A DNA stretch of 64,000 bases from Erysipelotrichaceae bacterium OPF54 (GTDB taxonomy: Bacteria; Bacillota_I; Bacilli_A; Erysipelotrichales; Erysipelotrichaceae). Positions 1-8,114 of the stretch are shown piece by piece. Position 1 is the first letter of the stretch. Every line of letters begins with the position of its first letter. The DNA lies in the NCBI GenBank assembly GCA_022834735.1, contig BQKD01000001.1, positions 3,077,659 through 3,141,658 on the forward strand. Direction: 5' to 3'. The translations under genes and the position numbers were made by a program. Under the pieces are notes generated by a model. The model was not told the DNA's origin. It was given only the letters and a program-made list of their open reading frames with translations, and made no database searches.

Positions 1-1010
1 GTATTGTACTTGTTGATATGCGCGATCGCCTCGTCCACGTCCGCTACGGTTTTTATAGAAAGCTTGAGCGCCAGATACTCGGTTCCCCAGTCCTTTTCGC
101 ATGCGGTCCGGATCAGAGGATCGGCCAGACAGACCTTCTCGTCTCCGACCAGTTCCACGTCTTTTTCGCGCAAAGCCGCTCCAAGGCGCGGTATGAGCGC
201 ATCCACGATCCGTTCATGCACGACCAGCGATTCGAGCGCATTGCATACCCCGACACGCTGTGTCTTGGCATTTCGTATGATCTCCACAGCCTGATCGAGA
301 TCGGCCGATTCATCCACAAAAATATGACAGTTTCCGGTTCCTGTTTCGATGACCGGCACCGTACTGTTTTCCACTACAGCACGGATCAGGCCCGCACCAC
401 CCCTGGGAATCAGAACGTCGAGATACTGGTTCTGTTTCATCAGCTCGACAGCGGCGCTGCGCGAAGTATCTTCAACAAGCAGCAGACAGTCCGGATGCAC
501 ATTGCTCTTTTCGAGCGTCTGCCGCAGAATGCTCACGATTTCCCGTATGGAATGGATGGCGTCGCTTCCGCCTTTCAATATCACGGCATTTCCAGCCTTG
601 AAACACAATCCGAACGCGTCAGCCGTCACATTCGGCCTGGCCTCGAAAATGATCCCTACCACGCCGAGCGGGACCCGCTTTTTTCCGATCATCAGTCCGT
701 TCGGCCTTTTTTTCATGCCCAGCACTTCTCCGACCGGATCATTGAGCGAAGCGATCTGTTTCAGCCCCTGCGCAATGCTTTCGATACGGCCTGCATCCAG
801 ATACAGCCGGTCGAGCAGGCCCGCATCCATCCCGTTCGCTCTTCCGTTTTCCATATCGAGCGCGTTAGCTTCCAGAATGATGTCTGTATTATCGATCAGA
901 TCCTGCGCCGCTTTTTCAAGCACTTCGTTTTTTCTGTTTGCCGAAAGCCGCGCCGCTTCTCTTTTGGCCGCGCACGCTCTTTGGCCCAGCGATTCAATGT
1001 ATGTCGTCAT
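1..1010 (-). CDS. proA: Gamma-glutamyl phosphate reductase ProA (3' end outside the window)
   Basis: Reading the minus strand from the ATG at 1010 gives a continuous ProA-type protein of about 336 codons that runs off the window edge, so the C-terminus is missing. The NAD(P)H-dependent enzyme reduces gamma-glutamyl phosphate to glutamate semialdehyde in proline synthesis. Recognisable blocks include GVVGIIFEARPNVTADAFG, FKAGNAVILKGGSDA, the IPRGGAGLI segment, and GVCNALESLVV around the catalytic cysteine. The start codon overlaps the proB stop as ATGA, so translation is probably coupled to proB. Confidence 0.95.
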   Translation of the reverse strand, partial: MTTYIESLGQRACAAKREAARLSANRKNEVLEKAAQDLIDNTDIILEANALDMENGRANGMDAGLLDRLYLDAGRIESIAQGLKQIASLNDPVGEVLGMKKRPNGLMIGKKRVPLGVVGIIFEARPNVTADAFGLCFKAGNAVILKGGSDAIHSIREIVSILRQTLEKSNVHPDCLLLVEDTSRSAAVELMKQNQYLDVLIPRGGAGLIRAVVENSTVPVIETGTGNCHIFVDESADLDQAVEIIRNAKTQRVGVCNALESLVVHERIVDALIPRLGAALREKDVELVGDEKVCLADPLIRTACEKDWGTEYLALKLSIKTVADVDEAIAHINKYN

Positions 1011-1825
1011 TTCGCATTTCCTCCCTTAAACAATGTTCCTTTGTCTTCTCCGTTGATCAGCTCGTGAATAATATGAAAATCCCTGCCGTTGGCAATGATC
1101 ATATCGCATCCGTGTTCCATGCACGATCTGGCCGCGCCAAGCTTCGTGCTCATCCCTCCTGTCCCTACGCCTGAGCTGCTCGTATTCTTTGCCATGCCAA
1201 AGAAACGATCGTCGAGCTGTTCCACGTAGCCGATAAAGCGGGCATCCGGATCGATGTTGGGATCGTTTGTGAACAGTCCGTCAATATCGGACAGCAGGAT
1301 GAGCAGGTCCGCGCCGACCAGCCTGGCTACAGCGGCGCTGAGCGTATCATTATCGCCTACTTCGATTTCCTCGGTCGCGACGGTATCGTTTTCATTGACG
1401 ATCGGCACGACCTTGAGCTTGAGAAGCTCTTCCAGTGTGTTGCGTGCGTTCGAACACGATGGTTCGCTGCCCAGCGTGTAGTTGGTCAGCAGGATCTGGG
1501 AAGCAGTCTGATTATATTCATTGAACAGCTTCTGATAGATCATCATCAGCTTTGCCTGCCCGATCGAAGCGCACGCCTGCTTGAGCGCAAGCTTGCCGGG
1601 CTTATGATGGAAGCCGATCAGCCGCGAGCCGACCATGATCGCTCCAGAGGAAACGAGGATGACTTCCTTCCCGCGATTGAGCAGGTCGCTGATCTCGCGC
1701 ACAAGCACTTCGATCTTGATCAGATCGAGATGTCCGGTCTGCGGATGGGTCAGCGAGGACGAACCGATCTTGATCACGATCCTCTTCCTGTTTTTAAGAT
1801 CCTTTCTTGCTTCGATATGTTCCAT
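1007..1825 (-). CDS. proB: Glutamate 5-kinase ProB, short form without PUA domain
   Basis: The 272-aa product phosphorylates glutamate as the first step of proline synthesis. The amino acid kinase fold is complete: the N-terminal KIGSSSLTHP segment near residue 20, the VNENDTVA segment, the DIDGLFTNDP loop and GVGTGGMSTKL near the C-terminus. The protein stops right after the kinase domain, so the C-terminal PUA domain of many ProB proteins (about 365 aa) is absent, as in several other Firmicutes. A purine-rich AGGAG site precedes the ATG. It lies 25 nt downstream of the beta-glucosidase gene and overlaps proA by 4 nt, so all three may be cotranscribed. Confidence 0.95.
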   Translation of the reverse strand: MEHIEARKDLKNRKRIVIKIGSSSLTHPQTGHLDLIKIEVLVREISDLLNRGKEVILVSSGAIMVGSRLIGFHHKPGKLALKQACASIGQAKLMMIYQKLFNEYNQTASQILLTNYTLGSEPSCSNARNTLEELLKLKVVPIVNENDTVATEEIEVGDNDTLSAAVARLVGADLLILLSDIDGLFTNDPNIDPDARFIGYVEQLDDRFFGMAKNTSSSGVGTGGMSTKLGAARSCMEHGCDMIIANGRDFHIIHELINGEDKGTLFKGGNAK

Positions 1826-1850
1826 GCTCTCTTCTCCTTTACTCCTTGTA

Positions 1851-4166
1851 TTACGTATTTTCCTGAATGAACTGCCTGATTTCTTTGAAATCGATCGTTT
1901 TCAGCGCTTTGATCCAGTGCCCGTTGACCAGATCAAGAAGGGCGTCCCGTGTCTTTTTCGAGATCCCGTTCATTTTCAGGATCCGCAGCGGCGCGCAGAA
2001 CAGAAGATCGGCCGGAAGGTGCGGATTCTCCTTTTGGATCTTCTTTACGATCAGGCGCCATAAAAGCCCGGTATCCATCAGATCCTGCATACAGACATTG
2101 TGATCGTACGGCCGTTTTGTGTTGTGCACAGTAATTTCTCTTTGGCACAGCGTCAAAAACTCTTCCTGCGTCAGTCCGGGCACATTCTCCGCCTTTTCAT
2201 ACGCTTTAGGAACATCGGGAAGGATGCCGTCCGTATGAATAATATATTCGTGATGGATCGTTCTTGAACTGGAACCAACCTGGATCAGCACATCGCCTTT
2301 TCGCATGATCCAGCCGTCAAAATACTCTGTCAGATCTTCCGCTTTGATTTCATACGTAACGGCTGCCGTTTCCTGCGGAGCGCATTCCAGTTTTTTGAAT
2401 TCGATCAGCTTCTGCACGCCGAAAGGAAGCAGCCTTTTCGCATAGATCTGTACGATTTCCACGCCCGGCCGGTTTCCCGTATTCGTGACCTGAAAGGAAA
2501 TGGTATTATGTTCCTGTTTAAAATCATGATAGGCGAATGTCGTATAGGAAAGGCCGTATCCGAATGGATAAGCGATGTCCACATCCGCTTCGTTCCAGTA
2601 TTTGTATCCGGTATACACACTTTCAAGATAACAGCTTGTTTTCCGCTCTTTCTGGCGCAGGAACCACGGGATCTGCTCGTCGTTTCTTACGAGCGTTTCG
2701 GCCAGGCGTCCCTGGGCATCGCATTGGCCGAGCAGGACATTGGCGAGCGCTTTCTGCCCGTAGCTGCCGCCAAGATACGCATACACGATGCCGCTCACCT
2801 TTTCCTGCCATGGCATGGCGGCCGGCGCGCCGCATTCCATCACGACAACGACCCGGGAATGGATCCGGGTAACCGCTTCGATCACCGTATCGATCCCTTG
2901 AGGCAGATCAAGGGTCGTGCGGTCAAATCCTTCCGATTCGTATTCATCGGGCAGTGCGGCACAGATCACGACCGTTTCGCTTTTTTTAGCTAAAGCGAGC
3001 GCTTCTTTGAGCAGGACTTCATTGGTATGGCCGTGCTCGTCAAATCCTCTGGCATAATAGGCATGATCGAGCTGATCGGCAAGACAGTCGATCTCGACCG
3101 GATTGACTTTCGAGCTGCCCGTTCCCTGAAAGCGGGGGTGCCTGGCGAAGCTGCCGATCAGCGTGATGCGGCTGTTTTTCAAAGGAAGGATCCCGTTTTC
3201 ATTTTTCAGCAGGACGATGCCGCACTGGGCGGCTTCCTGCGCGATCTTCTTTCGCTTTTCAAGAGGGATCGCACGGTACTTCGGGTGGTCCTGGGTATGG
3301 TGCACGATCAGTTCGAGCACTTTGAGCGCGCGCTGATCGATCACTTCTTCGCTGCAGCTTCCGCTTTGCACGGCTTCTTCCATGTCCCGGACCGTTTCCT
3401 CGTTTCCGGGCATTTCCAGATCGAGTCCTGCCCGAAAGCTGGCTGCTGTGTCGTTGAGAGAGCCCCAGTCGCTGATATACATGCCGTCAAATCCCCACGA
3501 TCTTCCCAGGTCCATGAGTGCTTTATTTTCGGTGCAGTACATGCCGTTGAGCTTGTTGTAGGCAGTCATGACAGCGGGCGGATCCGTATGTTCGATGACT
3601 GTTCGAAACGGTTTCAGATAAATCTCGGCAAGCGCTCTGTCATCGACGATCGAGTCCGAAAGCATGCGGGCGTATTCCTGGTTGTTGCATGCGAAGTGTT
3701 TGACGCATGGCGCGATCTTTCTGCTCAGGATGCCCTGGACCAGCGCACTGGCAAGTTGCCCGGTCACATACGGATCTTCGCTGTAATACTCGAAATTCCG
3801 TCCTCCTAAAGGCGAACGTTTATGGTTGATGCCGGGTGTCAGCAGCATGGCCACATCGTGATCGATGCAGTCGGAGGCCATGGCTTCGCCTAGCTGGAAG
3901 AGCAGGCTGCGGTCAAACGTGGAAGCGCATGTGACTGGTGCCGGATAGCAGATCGATTTCACGCTTTCATGGATGCCGAAATAGTCGGCTTTGCCGAGCT
4001 GCTTGCGCAGACCGCTCGGTCCGTCACTGATCATATACGCATCCTGTCCCTGGGGAACGTGAAGATGCCAGTAATCCTTCCCGGAAAGAAGCTGACATTT
4101 TTCATGAAGGGACAATGTGGCGAGAAGCTGCTTTGCGGCTTGTTTTTGTTTTTCTGTCATAAACAT
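1851..4166 (-). CDS. Glycoside hydrolase family 3 beta-glucosidase, cytoplasmic
   Basis: The 771-aa GH3 enzyme probably hydrolyses beta-glucosides in the cytoplasm, since there is no signal peptide. The N-terminal barrel carries KHFACNN at about 156-162 and the nucleophile region YISDWGSLND with Asp233. A GH3 C-terminal domain follows, then a fibronectin-III-like domain (about residues 560-650). The last 110 residues or so form a helical tail with no family I recognise. There is no Shine-Dalgarno; an extended -10 (TGGTATACT) ends 6 nt before the ATG at 4166, so the mRNA is probably leaderless. A second ATG lies at 4160. It is followed after 25 nt by proB. The exact sugar specificity cannot be read from the sequence. 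Confidence 0.9.
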   Translation of the reverse strand: MFMTEKQKQAAKQLLATLSLHEKCQLLSGKDYWHLHVPQGQDAYMISDGPSGLRKQLGKADYFGIHESVKSICYPAPVTCASTFDRSLLFQLGEAMASDCIDHDVAMLLTPGINHKRSPLGGRNFEYYSEDPYVTGQLASALVQGILSRKIAPCVKHFACNNQEYARMLSDSIVDDRALAEIYLKPFRTVIEHTDPPAVMTAYNKLNGMYCTENKALMDLGRSWGFDGMYISDWGSLNDTAASFRAGLDLEMPGNEETVRDMEEAVQSGSCSEEVIDQRALKVLELIVHHTQDHPKYRAIPLEKRKKIAQEAAQCGIVLLKNENGILPLKNSRITLIGSFARHPRFQGTGSSKVNPVEIDCLADQLDHAYYARGFDEHGHTNEVLLKEALALAKKSETVVICAALPDEYESEGFDRTTLDLPQGIDTVIEAVTRIHSRVVVVMECGAPAAMPWQEKVSGIVYAYLGGSYGQKALANVLLGQCDAQGRLAETLVRNDEQIPWFLRQKERKTSCYLESVYTGYKYWNEADVDIAYPFGYGLSYTTFAYHDFKQEHNTISFQVTNTGNRPGVEIVQIYAKRLLPFGVQKLIEFKKLECAPQETAAVTYEIKAEDLTEYFDGWIMRKGDVLIQVGSSSRTIHHEYIIHTDGILPDVPKAYEKAENVPGLTQEEFLTLCQREITVHNTKRPYDHNVCMQDLMDTGLLWRLIVKKIQKENPHLPADLLFCAPLRILKMNGISKKTRDALLDLVNGHWIKALKTIDFKEIRQFIQENT

Positions 4167-4173
4167 GTATTCA

Positions 4174-4182
4174 GTATACCAT
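4174..4182 (-). promoter_or_regulatory. Extended -10 promoter of the beta-glucosidase gene, leaderless start
   Basis: On the minus strand TGG-TATACT is followed by six nucleotides and then the ATG at 4166. No convincing -35 is present at 16-18 bp. Transcription would begin at or next to the start codon. Confidence 0.55.
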
Positions 4183-4233
4183 GACAGCCGGCTGGATGAA
4201 CAGGTTTCGAATGAGTCTATATTGGTACAGAAC

Positions 4234-4261
4234 TTGTTTCAGGGCGAAAAAAAACCATAAT
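4234..4261 (+). promoter_or_regulatory. Candidate promoter of the SDR gene
   Basis: TTGTTT (4234-4239), a 16-bp spacer and CATAAT (4256-4261) lie upstream of the ribosome site AGGAGG at 4283-4288. The hexamers are moderate matches only. Confidence 0.4.
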
Positions 4262-4294
4262 AGAATAATAAGACTTTAAATCAGGAGGCAACAT

Positions 4295-5020
4295 ATGATG
4301 AAAGTTTGTGTAGTAACAGGAGGAACGCGCGGGATCGGTTTCGAAACCGTAAAAGCGTTTTTGAAGGAAGGATATCGTGTCGTGCTGTACGGTTCGCGCC
4401 AGGAAACAGTCCAGAAAGCTCTGACCGAGCTCAACGATCCCAATGTATCCGGAAAATGGACGAAGCTGACGGATGTGGAAAAGATGAAAGAGGATTTCAA
4501 AGCGATCGTGGATGAATTCGGTTCTCTTGATGTATTGATCAACAATGCAGGGATCTCGGATGCGACACCGTTCGAAAAATATTCAGAAGAACATTTTGAT
4601 AAAGTGATGGATCTGAACATCAAGGCGCCGTTCGCGTGCTCGCTGGCTGCGCTCGATTTCATGAAAGAACAAGGTGGCGGCGTGATCCTGAATACGAGTT
4701 CGATGGTCGGCACCTACGGACAGCCAAGCGGCGTCGCTTATCCGACAAGCAAATTTGCGGTCAACGGATTCACAAAGTCGCTGGCGCGCGAGCTTGGCAA
4801 ATACAATATCCGGGTCAATGCGGTAGCGCCTGGTATTACGGAGACGGATATGGTCAAAGCTTTGCCAAAAGAAATGATCGAGCCGCTCATTAAAATGATC
4901 CCGCTTCGTCGTGTAGGCGAGCCGCAGGATATCGCGAATGCGTTCGTATTCCTGGCAAGCGATGCGGCAAAATACATTACCGGTGCGATTCTGCCTGTGG
5001 ATGGCGGTCAGGTCCAGTAA
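4295..5020 (+). CDS. Short-chain dehydrogenase/reductase (FabG-like)
   Basis: The 241-aa classical SDR has the NAD(P)-binding TGGTRGIG at residues 8-15, NNAG at 83-86, a catalytic Ser at about 135 and the Tyr-Lys pair YPTSK at 149-153. It ends with the ITGAILPVDGGQ segment common to FabG and related reductases. An AGGAGG site sits 6 nt before the first of two tandem ATGs (4295 and 4298). The gene stands alone between the divergent glucosidase and a strong terminator. Substrate cannot be assigned: 3-oxoacyl, sugar or hydroxysteroid reductases all fit. Confidence 0.9.
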   Translation: MMKVCVVTGGTRGIGFETVKAFLKEGYRVVLYGSRQETVQKALTELNDPNVSGKWTKLTDVEKMKEDFKAIVDEFGSLDVLINNAGISDATPFEKYSEEHFDKVMDLNIKAPFACSLAALDFMKEQGGGVILNTSSMVGTYGQPSGVAYPTSKFAVNGFTKSLARELGKYNIRVNAVAPGITETDMVKALPKEMIEPLIKMIPLRRVGEPQDIANAFVFLASDAAKYITGAILPVDGGQVQ

Positions 5021-5029
5021 AACAGTTAC

Positions 5030-5053
5030 GGCGGAGAAACTCCGCCTTTTTTT
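5030..5053 (+). terminator. Rho-independent terminator after the SDR gene
   Basis: The 7-bp stem GGCGGAG/CTCCGCC (5030-5036 and 5040-5046) with an AAA loop is followed by a run of seven T. Confidence 0.9.
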
Positions 5054-5055
5054 CT

Positions 5056-5111
5056 GAGAAAAAAGGTAGAAATCCATTGACTAATAATCGATATAATCCA
5101 TGAATTCTACC
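5056..5111 (-). terminator. Probable terminator of the minus-strand accessory genes
   Basis: Downstream of the 137-aa gene on the minus strand the arms GGTAGAA and TTCTACC are followed by TTTTTTC. The loop between the arms is long (about 30 nt) and only partly self-complementary, so the call is tentative. Confidence 0.5.
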
Positions 5112-5192
5112 TATACTATTCGGGTATCCGTATTCTGACATTGAGATCCGCTTTAATAAAGTGGCTTTAGCATGCAGGAAATTGCTCCTTGC

Positions 5193-5606
5193 TTACTTTT
5201 CTGGATTATCCTCATTTAAGGAGGCATAATTATTTACTATATCCTGAAAGACCTGGCTTATTTCGTTAGCTATCTTTCTATCGTGAATATACTGATCGGT
5301 ATTCAGCATAGTTTTTTCTTTTGATACGTAAATTCCTAAGATCGTTTCATCCTTAAGCACAACTTTTATTCCTACGTACATATACGGATAGGAAAATATA
5401 CCGGCAGGAAGGCCTGATCCTGGAAGTAATGCTGTAAATGGAGTCTGTTTCCCGCGATATCTGGCATTTTCGTTTAAGATGGCGAACCGTTTGATATCTT
5501 CATAACGATACACGCCAATCGAACCATCCAGAATTTCAAACGTTTTGTTCAACAGATCAAAAGTCACGCTATCGAATATTATTTTTTCTGATACTAAGAA
5601 TTCCAT
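5193..5606 (-). CDS. Uncharacterised 137-aa protein, paralog of the protein at 17009
   Basis: The product has no signal peptide or membrane segment and looks beta-rich in its first 100 residues, with a charged helical tail. I do not recognise a named family. Its core, IKRFAILNENARYRGK with a following PF and then YMYVGIKVVL, matches the 130-aa protein at 17009-17401 at corresponding positions (IKASLVLEDRAFTGK, PF, YVYFGIQITT). The start lies 5 nt after the stop of the secreted 162-aa protein, with little Shine-Dalgarno, so it is probably translated by coupling. The general shape recalls small PH-like domains, but that is only an impression. Confidence 0.75.
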   Translation of the reverse strand: MEFLVSEKIIFDSVTFDLLNKTFEILDGSIGVYRYEDIKRFAILNENARYRGKQTPFTALLPGSGLPAGIFSYPYMYVGIKVVLKDETILGIYVSKEKTMLNTDQYIHDRKIANEISQVFQDIVNNYASLNEDNPEK

Positions 5607-5611
5607 AACTG

Positions 5612-6100
5612 TTAATCCATATATACAATATCATATGGTTCACTCACCTCAACTGTTACAATAAAGGAATCTTCTTCATTTAATGAATATGGTGTGCCAC
5701 TATCACTTGGTCTATAAGTTAAAGTATAGTCCACTTTATCACTATAATAGCCATATACATTTCGAGTCAATGTAACAACATATGTAGCATAAGAACCATA
5801 ATTTGCTTTACTCTTTTGACTTGGAATAAAATTTGCACTTAAACTTGGTTGAGAAGCAGTATATCCTACATTTGAGAAACTTAAATCAGAAATTTGAGAA
5901 ATTGAATTTCCATCGTATGTTAATACTGCACTAGAATTAAAATGATAATTATAAGTATAAGCACTATAAATGTTTAATGTTCCAGTAACTGTTTTGGTGA
6001 TTAATTTTCTAGACGAAGCAAATGCTGTAGTAGTTAATAACATAATCATAAAACATGCTGAAGTAAGTAATAAAAACATCTTTTTTAATTTAATAGTCAT
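5612..6100 (-). CDS. Secreted 162-aa protein of unknown function
   Basis: The start at 6100 is chosen because GGAGG lies 5 nt upstream; an in-frame ATG at 6112 overlaps that ribosome site. The N-terminus (MTIKLKKMFLLL, then a hydrophobic stretch ending TTTAFAS) is a clear signal peptide. The mature part of about 130 residues is rich in Ser, Thr and Tyr with alternating hydrophobic positions, suggesting a beta-sandwich domain. It has no Cys in the mature part and no LPXTG anchor. It is followed by the 137-aa gene in the same unit and preceded, after 328 nt, by the small secreted peptide gene. The region is much richer in A+T than the flanking housekeeping genes. Confidence 0.75.
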   Translation of the reverse strand: MTIKLKKMFLLLTSACFMIMLLTTTAFASSRKLITKTVTGTLNIYSAYTYNYHFNSSAVLTYDGNSISQISDLSFSNVGYTASQPSLSANFIPSQKSKANYGSYATYVVTLTRNVYGYYSDKVDYTLTYRPSDSGTPYSLNEEDSFIVTVEVSEPYDIVYMD

Positions 6101-6428
6101 AATTTCCTCCATGAGATAATTCTTTATATCCTCTTTTTATAAAATTTAATTATGTATCGAATTTAATATTCCTACTGTTCTTTTCGTCATGTCCTATTTA
6201 AGCTTGTCTTTTATTCTATAGATCGGTCTAAAAAGCCAGCAGACATTACTAAGCGATTATAAAGTCGTCTATTTAGAAAAGCTTAAATTGGTTAAGCAAT
6301 AAATTTAATTCACTTTAATCTAATCTCTAAATAATGATGCTAATTCTCTAAATCGGGGGCGTATCCACTTTCCATTCTCCTTTTCCTAAATTTTCTTTTT
6401 TATTATCCAAGACATATATCCATAACTA
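6101..6428. other. A+T-rich intergenic region, 328 bp
   Basis: No ORF with a ribosome site was found here. The minus strand has AT-rich -10-like hexamers near 6130-6145 that could serve the 162-aa gene, but no clear -35. No terminator is obvious after the 67-aa gene, so the secreted genes may share one transcript. Confidence 0.5.
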
Positions 6429-6632
6429 TTAATGATCTCCCCAATTATTTCCATATAAACCCTCTGGAGGATCTACCTGATTTCCATTTTTATCTTTACA
6501 AATCCATTCTCCATTATCATCAAATGTGCAATATATTGGTTGGTTTTCCTCCCCGCTTTCACATTCAGCGTATATTGGACATATAGCTAAAGCCATTACT
6601 GATAAAATTAAACCTATCGTAATCTTTTTCAT
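6429..6632 (-). CDS. Small secreted peptide precursor, 67 aa, Cys-containing
   Basis: A typical signal peptide (MKKITIGLILSVMALAICP, cleavage predicted after IYA at about residue 22) precedes an acidic mature peptide of about 45 residues. The mature part has three Cys (in ECES, YCTF and ICKD), several Asn, Gly and Asp residues, and an aromatic C-terminus YGNNWGDH. An AAGGAAG site lies upstream of the ATG. It is transcribed away from the HTH-TPR regulator at 6751. A pheromone precursor, toxin or surface peptide are all possible; the regulator next door makes a signal peptide the most attractive guess. Confidence 0.7.
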   Translation of the reverse strand: MKKITIGLILSVMALAICPIYAECESGEENQPIYCTFDDNGEWICKDKNGNQVDPPEGLYGNNWGDH

Positions 6633-6658
6633 ATACAGCTTCCTTTCTTTAAAAACAC

Positions 6659-6664
6659 ATTATC
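6659..6664 (-). promoter_or_regulatory. Weak candidate -10 of the small secreted peptide gene
   Basis: GATAAT on the minus strand, with TTGTAC about 15 bp further upstream, lies in the shared 110-bp divergent region. The match is weak. Confidence 0.3.
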
Positions 6665-6713
6665 ATGTATTGATTTTTTGTACAATCGTCAACTGTTAAC
6701 AACGTCAGCGATA

Positions 6714-6743
6714 TTGAAACCATATACATTAAAATGTTATAAT
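6714..6743 (+). promoter_or_regulatory. Strong extended -10 promoter of the HTH-TPR regulator, leaderless
   Basis: TTGAAA (6714-6719), an 18-bp spacer ending in TGT, and a consensus TATAAT (6738-6743) are followed by seven nucleotides and the ATG at 6751. The upstream ATG at 6742 overlaps the -10 and cannot be in the transcript. Confidence 0.75.
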
Positions 6744-6750
6744 GTTTTTA

Positions 6751-8001
6751 ATGGAAACAATTACAATCAATAGAGAATTCTTAAACAAGATAAAAGCGAA
6801 CTACCTACATTATCAGCGGGAAGAAGAAAACCTGTCTATTTATTTTACGGCAGAATCTTTGCATATTAATCGCGGAACTCTGTTTCGAATTGAATCAGGT
6901 TCTCTCCAAATCAGCGATGATCTTTTTTTTACTCTGCTCAATTTTTATGACAGTTACTTCAGCGAGAATGTTCAATCTTTGCATATTGTGAAACAATATA
7001 TTCAAAGGATTTTCACTGCATACTGCGATTTTAATTATAAAAAAGCTGGACAACTCTACGACACATTTATTAGTCAAAAATCCATCAATCACGATACTAT
7101 AGATTCCTATGACTTTTTTCATGTAATGCTGCTCGACTTTTTAAACGATATCTTGATCAATAAAAAGATGAATGAAAAAGCACTGCAATTATTAAATGAA
7201 TATCATTCTGTTTTTTCTGATGACGAAATATGTATACTTCATATCCTTTGTGCCAAACATTTTTGTGATAAGGAAGCTTATCAAGAAGCTCTTTCTCATC
7301 TGAACGAGTTAAACCGCTATAATCAAAATGAAAATACAATTTACTATGCTTTAGATTGCTATTTGAGAGCTTCTATCTGTTTAAGAGAAAACCAAGGTTT
7401 TTCCACCTATCGATACACACAAAAAGCTTTGGACATTTTAAACGAGACACTATATTTTGAGCGAATCAAATTTTTGAAAATGTATCAAGCCATTGCACTT
7501 TCTCTGCTTAAGCAGTATGAAGAAGCTGAACTTTTATATTTCAACCTGATTGATGCATTCGAAGGAAAAGATCAGAAATTCGTATGTGCAATACGGGATA
7601 ATCTAGCATGGCTCTATATCCAGAGCGGACAATATCAGCAGGCTATTACCGCAACTCATCAAGCTTTCCAGGCCGGTTCCGATTTTTTTGAACTATATTT
7701 CAACATTCCACTTGCCTGTTATTTTTTACATGATAATGAACAATGTCTGCAGGAAATCGGGAACATTCCTGCAGAAAAGAAAGATCCCTACACCAAAGCC
7801 TTTCTAGATGTTCTGCAAAACGGTATCATAGGCGATAATGTACAATTCGAGTGCAGTGTCTCCCACTTTTTAAAACAGGCAGAAAATCGTAATAATCCGG
7901 AAATGATCCGCATTACCTTAAAAATTGCTGCAGAATATTTTGAAACAAAAGATTTGGAGCGGACTGTTTATTATCAGAAACAGTTAATTGCTCTGAATTA
8001 A
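6751..8001 (+). CDS. HTH-TPR transcriptional regulator (RNPP/Rgg-like architecture)
   Basis: The 416-aa protein has an N-terminal Cro/C1-type helix-turn-helix (about residues 25-60, with INRGTLFRIESG as the recognition-helix region) followed by helical repeats to the end. Pairs such as AIALSLLKQYEEAELLYF and AWLYIQSGQYQQAI are typical TPR helices. This layout is that of RNPP/Rgg regulators, which bind short exported peptides with the TPR domain. The start at 6751 is set by the promoter, because the longer ATG at 6742 lies inside the -10. It is divergent from the secreted peptide gene, so it may sense or control it. An IS66 element now separates it from the terminator at 10400. Confidence 0.8.
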   Translation: METITINREFLNKIKANYLHYQREEENLSIYFTAESLHINRGTLFRIESGSLQISDDLFFTLLNFYDSYFSENVQSLHIVKQYIQRIFTAYCDFNYKKAGQLYDTFISQKSINHDTIDSYDFFHVMLLDFLNDILINKKMNEKALQLLNEYHSVFSDDEICILHILCAKHFCDKEAYQEALSHLNELNRYNQNENTIYYALDCYLRASICLRENQGFSTYRYTQKALDILNETLYFERIKFLKMYQAIALSLLKQYEEAELLYFNLIDAFEGKDQKFVCAIRDNLAWLYIQSGQYQQAITATHQAFQAGSDFFELYFNIPLACYFLHDNEQCLQEIGNIPAEKKDPYTKAFLDVLQNGIIGDNVQFECSVSHFLKQAENRNNPEMIRITLKIAAEYFETKDLERTVYYQKQLIALN

Positions 8002-8028
8002 AGAGGCTGAAAAAGACATTCTTTCTCC

Positions 8029-8036
8029 ACACAAAA
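8029..8036. repeat. Left copy of the IS66 target-site duplication
   Basis: The octamer ACACAAAA directly precedes the left end of the element and is repeated exactly at 10393-10400. Eight bp is the usual IS66-family duplication length. Confidence 0.95.
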
Positions 8037-8067
8037 GTAAGCGGGAAAAAGAACCGCGGGTATTCAG

Positions 8068-8107
8068 CCTCCAGTTCATTCAGTATATTGATGCTATGAA
8101 CTGGAGG
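8068..8107 (+). promoter_or_regulatory. Inverted repeat that would hide the tnpA ribosome site in read-through RNA
   Basis: CCTCCAGTTCAT (8068-8079) and ATGAACTGGAGG (8096-8107) are perfect 12-bp arms with a 16-nt loop. The 3' arm contains the GGAGG ribosome site of tnpA. The loop holds TATATT (8084-8089), a possible -10; RNA starting there would lack the 5' arm and leave the site free. Confidence 0.6.
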
Positions 8108-8114
8108 TTTTTTC

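Noticed and set aside
18..1067. 349-aa plus-strand ORF
   Set aside because: It is antisense to proA, whose reading is unmistakable, and has no ribosome site or recognisable domain.
6429..6632. Class IIa bacteriocin (YGN box) in the 67-aa peptide
   Set aside because: YGNNW is at the C-terminus, not in the N-terminal YGNGV-Cys context of pediocin-like peptides, and there is no leader of the double-glycine type.
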